From positions 1 to 52,531 of the forward strand of contig NZ_MPPI01000034.1 in assembly GCF_001895925.1 (NCBI RefSeq): 52,531 bases of DNA, given 5' to 3'. The DNA comes from Phormidesmis priestleyi ULC007 (lineage in GTDB: Bacteria > Cyanobacteriota > Cyanobacteriia > Leptolyngbyales > Leptolyngbyaceae). Both the position numbers and the translations under genes were made by a program. Positions 45,022 through 52,531 of the stretch are shown piece after piece; position 1 is the first letter of the stretch; each line of letters begins with the position of its first letter. The notes beneath the pieces are model-generated. The model worked only from the letters and a program-made list of their open reading frames with translations. It was not told the origin of the DNA and ran no database searches.

Positions 45022-48000
45022 ATGACTGTCACGCAAGCAACGCCAGAGCAGGGACAATTGGTTAGAGTCCGTCAGCGACAGTATGTGGTGACGGATGTCC
45101 GTAAAACCACGCTGCCCGCCAGTCCTCTCTTACCGAAAGCGACACTGCCTCAAAGCCTAGTCTTGCTCTCCTCCATTGAGGACGATGGGCTGGGAGAGGA
45201 ACTTCAGGTGATTTGGGAGCTAGAGCCTGGGACGCAGGTGTATGAGCGGGTAGAATTGCCACAGCCCACTGGTTTTGATGATCCGGCTCGCTTGGATGCC
45301 TTTCTTGATGCCGTGCGATGGGGTGCTTCTTCTTCGGCGGATATTCGCACGCTTCAGGCTCCCTTTCGTAGTGGCATTGACATTGAGGATTACCAACTTG
45401 ACCCGGTAGTAAGAGCGATCCAGATGCCTCGCGTCAACTTGCTGATTGCGGATGATGTGGGATTGGGGAAGACCATCGAAGCAGGGTTAGTTGCCCAAGA
45501 ACTGATCATTCGTCATCGCTGTCGCCGGATGCTAATTGTCTGTCCGTCTTCGCTGCAAGTGCAGTGGCGTGACCAGATGCGGGATAAGTTTGGGTTGGAT
45601 TTTCGTATTGTCGATAGTACCTTGATGAAGGAACTGCGACGGCAGCGAGGCATTCATGTTAATCCCTGGATTCACTTTCCTCGCCTCATTACCTCGATCG
45701 ACTTCCTTAAGCGAGATCGCCCCCTGCGGCTCTTTCGAGAAGTGTTGCCAGCAGAAGCTGAATCCCTCTATCCCCGTCGCTTTGATCTGCTGATTGTCGA
45801 TGAAGCGCATAATGTAGCTCCCTCGGGCAGTGGGCAATATGCGATCGACTCACAGCGAACGGCTACCATTCGCCTGCTGGTGCCACACTTTGAGCACAAG
45901 CTATTTTTAACTGCCACTCCTCATAATGGCTATCCAGAGAGCTTTACAGCCTTGCTCGAACTGTTGGATGCCCAGCGATTTGCGAGAGGGGTCGAACCAG
46001 ATCGCAACCAGCTGCAAGTGGTGATGGTGCGGCGCTTGAAGCAGGAGATGAAAAATTGGGATGATTCGCCCATGTTTCCTGAACGGAAATTGGCGGCGAT
46101 CGCGGTTGATTATCCTCAGACAGAACGTCAGGCACATGCGTCCTTAAAGCGGTATACAGAACTGCGAACGAAGGGTGCTAATGACAGCCTTGAAAAGTAC
46201 GCTACTGAGTTTGTCTTGAAGCTGCTCAAGAAACGGCTGTTTTCCTGCCCACAGGCATTCCTCACTACCCTGACGCAACACCAAGAGTCTTTATCGACCG
46301 CGCGTCGTCGGCAAGCTAGCAGCCTGAGCGCAAAACCTACCGAAGGGATTTTGCGGCGACAGGTGGAGCAGGTAGAAGAAGAATTTGCTGATGATGCGGT
46401 GTATGAAGCCGTTACAGATGAGTCAATCAGCCACACCAGTCGTCTGTTTCGGGCACTGGCACCGGAAGAACAAGGCTTGCTGCGGGAGATGCTCCAGTGG
46501 GCGGAAGTGGCAGCTCGACAGCCCGATGCTAAGGCAACCCAACTGCTCGACTGGATTAATGCCACGATTCGTCTCAAGGGGCAGTGGTCGAATGAGCGAG
46601 TGATTATCTTCACTGAGTATCGGGCAACGCAGAAATGGCTCTATAACTTGCTAGCAGCCGAGGGTTTGGTGCAGGGCGATCGCCTGCTGACGCTTTATGG
46701 TGGGATGAACTCTGACGATCGCGAAGTGGTTAAAGCAGCCTTCCAAACGCATCCCGATGTGTCTCCAGTACGGATTCTGCTCGCAACCGATGCAGCTTCG
46801 GAAGGTCTGGATTTACAAAACTTTTGTTCCCGCTTGATCCACTACGAAATTCCCTGGAACCCAAATCGGATGGAGCAGCGGAATGGACGGATCGACCGTC
46901 ATGGGCAGCGAGCGACCGAAGTACGGATTTATCACTTCGTGGGCAAAAGCTACCAGGAGCAAGCAACGAGCGGGATTCGTCCCGGTGATTTGGAGGGGGA
47001 TTTAGAGTTCCTGATGCGGGCGGCGCTCAAGGTGAACAACATTCGGGAAGACTTGGGTAAAGTCGGTCCGGTGATTGCGGCACAGGTGGAAGAGGCGATG
47101 TTGGGGCGACGGGTGACACTCGATACCGCCAGGGCTGAGCAAGAATCGGCACCTGTGCGACGAATGCTCAAGTTTGAACGCAAGGTGCGAGAGCAAATTG
47201 AAAAGCTGCGAGAGCAGTTACAGGAAACGCGGCAAAACCTGCGGTTGACTCCAGAGAACATTGAAGCGGTGGTGCGGATTGGCTTGGAGTTGGCGGATCA
47301 GCCGCCCTTAATCGAGGCAACGGTTGAGGGGTTACAGGGTCCAGTCTTTCATTTGCCCCCACTGAAGAGTAGCTGGGCTGTCTGCGCTGAGGGGTTGGAG
47401 CATCCTCACACTAAAGAAATTCGCCCGATCGTGTTTGATGCCGATGCAGCGCATGGGCGTGATGACGTGGTGCTGGCACACCTGAATCACCGTCTGGTAC
47501 AGATGTGTTTACGGTTGCTGCGAGCAGAGGTCTGGTCTACAGAAGGCAGAAAGCAACTGCATCGAGTGGCTGCCAGAGCGGTGTCCTCAAAGGCGGGGTT
47601 AGAAACACCAGCAGTAGTGGCGTATGGGCGGTTAGTGCTGCTGGGGAGTGACCAGCAACGACTGCATGAAGAGGTGATTACGGCGGGTGGAGTGTTGAAG
47701 GAAGGACGCTTTAGCCGTCTGGGGGTGATGCCGCTACAAGCGGCGTTAGGGGCAGTGTCTGCTGGTGAAGTGCCCGAAGCAATGCAACAGAAGTTGGCGG
47801 CGCGGTGGGACAAGTACGCTGAGCCACTGATGCAGGCACTCACAGTGCGGCAGGGCGAACGAACCGCCAGCCTGCAACAGGATTTGCAGAACCGGGCAGA
47901 GAAAGAGATTGCTGACATCACTGCCATCCTCACTGAATTGCAAACAAGCATTCTCAAGGAATTAGATGAACCGCAGGTGGAGCAATTAACACTCTTTAGT

Positions 48001-48183
48001 ACTCCTGAACGAGAGCAGTTTGAGCGGAATATGAATAGCCTCAAAGCCAGAGCAGCGCAGATTCCCCAGGAAATTGAGCAAGAAACGGCTCTCATTCGGA
48101 AGCGGTTTAATGCTCCCACAGCTCGACTGTTTCCTCTGGCGGTTACATTTCTAGTTCCCCAGAAACTCCTCCGGCACCAGTAG
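45022..48183 (+). CDS. drmD: DISARM SNF2-like helicase DrmD
   Basis: The 1053-residue protein has a SNF2-type helicase core: YQLDPVVRAIQMPRVNLLIA, Walker A DDVGLGKTIEAGL near residue 155, DEAH (LLIVDEAHN), TATPHNG and motif VI RNGRIDRHGQR. A long helical C-terminal part follows. The N-terminal region and the downstream methylase identify the class 1 DISARM anti-phage system. The gene is intact. Confidence 0.85.
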   Translation: MTVTQATPEQGQLVRVRQRQYVVTDVRKTTLPASPLLPKATLPQSLVLLSSIEDDGLGEELQVIWELEPGTQVYERVELPQPTGFDDPARLDAFLDAVRWGASSSADIRTLQAPFRSGIDIEDYQLDPVVRAIQMPRVNLLIADDVGLGKTIEAGLVAQELIIRHRCRRMLIVCPSSLQVQWRDQMRDKFGLDFRIVDSTLMKELRRQRGIHVNPWIHFPRLITSIDFLKRDRPLRLFREVLPAEAESLYPRRFDLLIVDEAHNVAPSGSGQYAIDSQRTATIRLLVPHFEHKLFLTATPHNGYPESFTALLELLDAQRFARGVEPDRNQLQVVMVRRLKQEMKNWDDSPMFPERKLAAIAVDYPQTERQAHASLKRYTELRTKGANDSLEKYATEFVLKLLKKRLFSCPQAFLTTLTQHQESLSTARRRQASSLSAKPTEGILRRQVEQVEEEFADDAVYEAVTDESISHTSRLFRALAPEEQGLLREMLQWAEVAARQPDAKATQLLDWINATIRLKGQWSNERVIIFTEYRATQKWLYNLLAAEGLVQGDRLLTLYGGMNSDDREVVKAAFQTHPDVSPVRILLATDAASEGLDLQNFCSRLIHYEIPWNPNRMEQRNGRIDRHGQRATEVRIYHFVGKSYQEQATSGIRPGDLEGDLEFLMRAALKVNNIREDLGKVGPVIAAQVEEAMLGRRVTLDTARAEQESAPVRRMLKFERKVREQIEKLREQLQETRQNLRLTPENIEAVVRIGLELADQPPLIEATVEGLQGPVFHLPPLKSSWAVCAEGLEHPHTKEIRPIVFDADAAHGRDDVVLAHLNHRLVQMCLRLLRAEVWSTEGRKQLHRVAARAVSSKAGLETPAVVAYGRLVLLGSDQQRLHEEVITAGGVLKEGRFSRLGVMPLQAALGAVSAGEVPEAMQQKLAARWDKYAEPLMQALTVRQGERTASLQQDLQNRAEKEIADITAILTELQTSILKELDEPQVEQLTLFSTPEREQFERNMNSLKARAAQIPQEIEQETALIRKRFNAPTARLFPLAVTFLVPQKLLRHQ

Positions 48184-48222
48184 GCTAGAAAAACTCACTT
48201 TTTGTTCAATGGTGATCCCTTT

Positions 48223-48753
48223 ATGCAAAAGACCCATGCCTTCGCGCTTCTTGCTCCCATTCCAGAAGAGCATTTGCTTTCAGGACTGGACGCGGTTTGC
48301 TTCGCAAGTTCCCGAAGGGTAAACGCGGCTCAACTTGATTCTGATGATCTACCGCCTAATCATTTGCCCAAAATTGCTTTTGGCAGCATGGACTTTGAAG
48401 TGTTTGGGGAAGCCGAAAAGCTAAGGGGTGGTCAGGCGATCGAGGTCTTGATCTATGCCTCTCACGCAAAAGGCGACCAACCTTTGAACCCAGAGGCGAC
48501 TTGGCGCGGGCTTTATGTGGGGTCTGTGGGGTCTCGTCGCGGTCGCTATCCCGGTAAAGCGATTTATCGACCCAAATCTACTGCCACTGATAGTCCAACC
48601 TGGGCAGTGTTTTGGGAAGTTCAAGGATTAGAACGGCTTAAAATGCCGCTACCGATCGGGAGCTTGCGGGGGAAGGATAAGAAGACGAATTATCAGGCTC
48701 GGTTTCTTCCAGAAGGTTCAGTCTTGATTGAATTTCCTGGATCGCGATCGTGA
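48223..48753 (+). CDS. Hypothetical protein in DISARM locus
   Basis: The ATG at 48223 gives 176 residues (MQKTHAFALLAPIPEEHLLS); a TTG at 48202 would add seven. It contains a basic, beta-rich centre (TWRGLYVGSVGSRRGRYPG). No known motif. It lies 39 bp after drmD and 27 bp before the nuclease gene, so it is probably part of the same operon. Confidence 0.7.
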   Translation: MQKTHAFALLAPIPEEHLLSGLDAVCFASSRRVNAAQLDSDDLPPNHLPKIAFGSMDFEVFGEAEKLRGGQAIEVLIYASHAKGDQPLNPEATWRGLYVGSVGSRRGRYPGKAIYRPKSTATDSPTWAVFWEVQGLERLKMPLPIGSLRGKDKKTNYQARFLPEGSVLIEFPGSRS

Positions 48754-48780
48754 GCAGATCTCAAGCACAAGAAAAAAACT

Positions 48781-49578
48781 ATGAAAATCGCAACCTACAA
48801 TCTTCGGTGTGGTGGCAAAGCCAACCGACGTGTCCACTGGACTCAGCTTTTTGAGGTGGCAAACCCAGACATCTTTCTGGTGCAAGAAACCTGCCCCCCT
48901 GAACAATACGTGACCCATCACTTTTGGGAGACTCATCATCAGCAGATACAGTGGGCAAAGGTGGGGAATAATGCGTGGGGCAGTGCTGTGTTCGTGCGAT
49001 CGGGAATCGTCAGCCGCATTCCCGTACCAGACTTTGAGGGGTGTGTCGTGGGTGTGGAAGTGGAGGGCTTCGCTTGGTCAGCAAAGCAGGGACGGAAGCT
49101 CCGCATCTTCAGCATCCATGCGCCTGCACCTTATAAACCCTCAGTTAATCGAATGCTCGACTGGATTGGGAGTCTTCCCGATGACGGTGATCTGATCATT
49201 GGGGGTGACTTTAACCTGACGGTTGGGGTCCGTCATCCCAACGAAAAGCAACAAGATCAGGATTTGTGGTTGCTGGAGCGACTGCGAAGAGAGTTTGGCT
49301 TGGTAAGCTGCTGGCAAGCCGCGAACCCCAACCGCGATCTTGCTCAAACCTTGCGCTGGAGTCGGGATCAAGCAATCCCCTACCACTGTGACGGCATCTT
49401 TGTTCCGGCTGCCTGGTATCGTTACTTGGATCAATGTGAGGTGCTGGCTTCGCCCCTGTGGGAGGAGTTGAGTGACCATAATCCGGTGGTGGCAACATTT
49501 TCTGAGGAGCCAGCCCCTGTATTTCTGCCTACTGCTGTGCCTGCGTCTGCTGCGATTCCGTCTATCCTGCCATCTTAA
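48781..49578 (+). CDS. Endonuclease/exonuclease/phosphatase (EEP) family protein
   Basis: The 265-residue protein has the EEP order of motifs: IATYNLRCGG, FLVQETCP (metal Glu), IIGGDFNL (Asp/Asn) and ELSDHNPVVATF (catalytic His). The fold cuts nucleic acid or phosphoesters. It lies between drmD and the methylase gene, 6 bp before the latter, and may act as an added effector. It is not a standard DISARM component as I know the system. Confidence 0.85.
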   Translation: MKIATYNLRCGGKANRRVHWTQLFEVANPDIFLVQETCPPEQYVTHHFWETHHQQIQWAKVGNNAWGSAVFVRSGIVSRIPVPDFEGCVVGVEVEGFAWSAKQGRKLRIFSIHAPAPYKPSVNRMLDWIGSLPDDGDLIIGGDFNLTVGVRHPNEKQQDQDLWLLERLRREFGLVSCWQAANPNRDLAQTLRWSRDQAIPYHCDGIFVPAAWYRYLDQCEVLASPLWEELSDHNPVVATFSEEPAPVFLPTAVPASAAIPSILPS

Positions 49579-49584
49579 CCATCT

Positions 49585-52330
49585 ATGTCTACTGCTCGTC
49601 ATCACGCTGAATGGCTTTCTCTGGTTGAAGCATCGGGTCCGTTTCTGAGCCTGCCTGTGCTGCTTAAGGCGTTTCCAGCAGGGTTGGATGCCCATGATTC
49701 GGAGCATTTGAAAGTGTTGCGATCGGCATACGAAGAATGGCAGGACAGCCAGTTTGGGTTGAAGCCGGAGCCAGGGATTCACCGGGCTTGGGTGGAGTTT
49801 GTGCTGAAGCAAACGCTGGAGTTGCCGGAGGAAGTGTTGCTGAGTGGGCAGCAGATGCCACTGGGATTGAGTGTCGCCGTTGCCGAACAAAACGAAACCT
49901 TACGCCCCGATTGGGGGGTGGTGAATCCGGCAGGGACAGCGGATGCGGGGAAGCCGCGGTTACTGGTGCAGCTTGTGCCATCAGGGCAGGATTTAGAGAA
50001 GCCGTTGAAGGGATCGCGATGGGCGGCGAGTCCGGCGACGCGGATGATGGAGTTGCTGCACGCCTGCAATGTGCGGTTGGGGCTGGTGACGAATGGCGAA
50101 CACTGGATGTTGGTGAATGCGCCGAAGGGGGAGACGACGGGGTTTATCTCGTGGTACAGCATTCTCTGGATGGAGGAGCATCTGACGCTGCGGGCGTTTC
50201 GGAGTTTGTTGGCGGCGCGACGGTTCTTTGGGGTTGAGGATTCCCAGACGCTGGAGGCTTTGCTGAGTCAGAGCGTGGCGGATCAGCAAGAAGTCACTGA
50301 CCAGTTGGGCTATCAGGTGCGGCGGGCGGTGGAGGTGCTGGTGCAGGCGATCGCTCGTCTCGACCAGGATCAAAATGGAGCTTTGCTGAAGGACATCGCC
50401 GAGTCCCAGATTTATGAGGCGGCGCTAACGGTGATGATGCGGCTGGTGTTTCTCTTTTGTGCGGAGGAGCGAGGCTTGCTGCTGTTGGGCGACCCAATGT
50501 ATGACCAGCATTATGCGGTGTCTACTCTGCGGGAGCAGTTGCGATCGCACGCGGATCTGCATGGAGAGGAAGTGTTAGAGCGGCGATCGGATGCCTGGTG
50601 TCGGTTGCTGGCGACGTTTCGAGCGGTGTATGGCGGCATTTTTCACGATACGTTGCAGCTTCCAGCTTATGGCGGCAGTTTGTTTGACCCCGATCGCTTT
50701 TCGTTTTTGGAGGGGCGTGGGCAGGGAACGCATTGGCAGGAAACGAGTGCTGACCCGCTGCGGATCAATAACCGGATTGTGTTGCACTTGCTAGAGGCGT
50801 TGCAAATTCTGCAAATTCGGGTGCCGGGCGGTGGCGTGGAACCGCGTCGGTTGTCGTTCCGAGCGTTGGATATTGAGCAGATTGGGCATGTCTATGAGGG
50901 ACTGCTGGATCATACGGCGGTGCGAGCAACTTCAACGGTATTGGGCTTGGTGGGCACGCGATATGAGGAGCCAGAGGTTGCACTGACAGAGCTAGAGCGG
51001 TTTCAGGCGCAGGGTGAAGAAGCGCTACTGGCGTGGTTGAAAGAGCAGACGGGGCGATCGCTCTCTGCCTTGAAGAAAGCTTTGAGTGCGGAGGTTGAGC
51101 CACGCGACCAGCAGCGCTTGCGGACGGCTTGTAACAATGACCCGGCATTAGTCGATCGCGTGCTGGTGTTTGCCGGGTTAATTCGGCAGGATACGCTGGG
51201 CTATCCGGTGGTAATTCTGGCAGGCAGCGTGTATATGACGGAGGGGGTCGATCGCCGTCAGTCTGGGACGCACTACACGCCGCGCAATTTAACGGAGGAG
51301 ATTGTGCAATATACGCTGGAGCCGTTGGTGTAGGAGGGCGTAGCAGAGGGCAAGCCGAAGGAAGAATGGCGGTTGAGATCGGCGGCGGAGTTGCTGCAAC
51401 TGAAGATTTGCGATATGGCGATGGGCAGTGGGGCATTTTTGGTGCAGACCTGTCGCTATCTAGCTGGAAAGCTGGTGGAGGCGTGGCAGCAGGCGGAGGC
51501 AGAGCATCCGGGACAGGTGGTGATTGCGCCAGAGGGAACGTTGTCGGGAGCGCGTCCAGATGAATGCCCGATTCCGAAAGATTTGGATGAGCGGTTGCTG
51601 GTGGCGAGACAGATTGTAGCCGATCGCTGCCTCTACGGAGTTGATAAGAACCCGTTAGCGGTGGAGATGGCGAAGCTGTCGCTGTGGCTGGTGACACTGG
51701 CGAAGGGGCGACCGTTTACGTTTGTGGATCATGCGCTGAAGTGGGGCGATTCGCTGTTGGGGATTACCAGACCAGAGCAAATCGAGTTTTTGAAACTGAA
51801 TCCTGAAAAAGAAGCGGTACAACTGAGAACGGTTTCCGATCGCTGGAAACCCTTTGTGCAACGAGCGATCGCCAAACGGCAAGAGCTAGAAAACTTTAGC
51901 GTGTCGGATATTGCCGATATTCAGAAGAAGGAGCAGCTCAACCGGGAGGCGGAAGCAGCGATTGCCATGTGCGGCATGTGGGTGATTTTTTGGTGGCAGA
52001 GGCATTGGCGCAGGCGGGCAAAACCTCTGATCTGACGGATGATGAAATTCAGGTGTTGGCGGAGGTGGTGATTGAGGCGTTGGCTGAAGCTGACGAAGAG
52101 AAGCGCCACCGTGAGATTGCCGCGATTTTGGCAAAGACCAACCGCATGATGAATCTGGGCAATCCAGCCAACCAACCGCCTCGCAAACCGTTTCATTGGC
52201 TGCTGGAGTTTCCTGAAGTGTTTTTGCAGGAAGATGGAGCGAGGGGATTTTCAGCGATCGTTGGGAATCCCCCATTTCAAGGCGGAAAGAAAATCACAGG
52301 TGCGCTCGGAACTGACTATCGAGAGTTTCT
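49585..52330 (+). pseudogene. drmMI: DISARM adenine methyltransferase DrmMI, broken
   Basis: The first 582 codons are intact to LEPLV, then a TAG at 51331-51333 interrupts the frame, which continues EGVAEGKPKEEWRLRSA with methylase motif I (MAMGSGAFLVQ) and VDKNPLAVEMAKLSLWL. Near 51968 a one-base shift moves the frame to RHVGDFLVAEALAQAGK. The catalytic NPPF (VGNPPFQGG) is near 52270. At 52331 an IS end cuts the gene. An intact protein would modify self DNA; this copy is dead unless read through. Confidence 0.85.
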
Positions 52331-52504
52331 ATAGCAGTCCTATTTGAGTTGTAAGATCAGCCATAGCGCCGCAACTTGGGAAAATCAAACGTGTAAGACT
52401 GCAAGAATTGCACAAATATAGCAGTCCTATTTGAGTTGTAAGATCAGCCATAGCGCCGCAACTTGGGAAAATCAAACGTGTAAGACTGCAAGAATTGCAC
52501 AAAT
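52331..52504. repeat. Two 87-bp tandem copies of an IS terminus
   Basis: The units 52331-52417 and 52418-52504 are identical and begin ATAGCAGTCC. Each carries the end of a minus-strand transposase reading frame plus the terminal region. A third copy starts at 52505 with only the first bases matching (TAGC). The duplication lies at the junction with drmMI. Confidence 0.9.
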
Positions 52505-52531
52505 AGCTGCTTGACTTGTGCAAAGGTTTCA
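52444..52531 (-). CDS. Transposase C-terminus (partial, runs off window)
   Basis: The last 28 codons read TFAQVKQLFVQFLQSYTFDF and PKLRRYG before a stop. The style is that of an IS transposase C-terminus; the family cannot be told from this piece. It interrupts drmMI. Confidence 0.45.
   Translation of the reverse strand, partial: ETFAQVKQLFVQFLQSYTFDFPKLRRYG

Noticed and set aside
47487-48119. Minus-strand open frame (210 codons) in drmD
   Set aside because: Antisense to the intact helicase gene, Ser/Arg/Cys-rich with no recognisable domain.
50765-51697. Long minus-strand open frame (310 codons) inside drmMI
   Set aside because: It is Pro/Ala/Ser-rich, antisense to a recognised methylase and has no own signals; it is caused by GC-rich codon bias.

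Overview
The window comes from a cyanobacterium, most likely a filamentous Leptolyngbya/Oscillatoriales-type lineage. GCGATCGC (HIP1) palindromes are scattered through it. It carries a diiron Mg-protoporphyrin cyclase, a heme oxygenase paralogue, a D1 (psbA) remnant and several families typical of cyanobacteria. The species cannot be named from this sequence alone.

Left part (1-11 kb) is mostly chromosomal housekeeping. It holds a frameshifted membrane gene, purB, a papain-like peptidase with a long acidic repeat tail, two adjacent toxin-antitoxin modules (DUF433/DUF5615 and HigBA-like), a small leader-ORF locus, comM, a URC1-URC4 pair for uracil catabolism, and tRNA-Cys. Just after tRNA-Cys there are TnsB-site-like direct repeats, an ISAzo13 fragment and decayed genes.

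Middle part (12.5-36.7 kb) is a sulfide/low-oxygen island. The first half encodes a DUF2892 protein, sulfide:quinone oxidoreductase (all three redox cysteines present), an arsR remnant, rhodanese, an RND efflux pump with its adaptor, a DsbA-like protein, a permease remnant, a large cNMP-AAA-polyferredoxin fusion protein, cysteine synthase and a NUDIX protein. The second half is a low-oxygen tetrapyrrole operon next to a divergent four-cysteine HxlR regulator: acsF, heme oxygenase, hemN, a BchE-like cyclase fused to a response-regulator receiver, and a fatty-acid desaturase. Two radical-SAM proteins and a nitronate monooxygenase follow. A two-cysteine ArsR repressor lies at the far right end. 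Its promoter and the promoter of the SQR operon share the motif TATAGTARTATAAT, overlapping the -10 box, which suggests one (per)sulfide-responsive regulon. IS4-type and TnpB remnants at the right edge have destroyed a rhodanese gene divergent from arsR.

Right part (37.3-52.5 kb): MOSC, DUF2325 and DUF2227 genes precede tRNA-Val(UAC). Immediately after the tRNA starts a degraded type V-K CRISPR-associated transposon (CAST). It shows a transposon end, a stand-alone homing repeat-spacer whose 17-nt spacer matches the tRNA-Val gene exactly, a degenerate array, a tracrRNA and a cas12k pseudogene. The cas12k pseudogene has an internal deletion and frameshifts, and it is interrupted by a 143-bp insert with the structure of an integron attC cassette. 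A small HTH regulator, an HNH gene and a decayed gene follow. The visible cargo is a DISARM-like defence locus: drmD, a hypothetical gene, an EEP-family nuclease and a broken drmMI methylase truncated by an IS end. tnsB, tnsC, tniQ and the other transposon end are not in the window.
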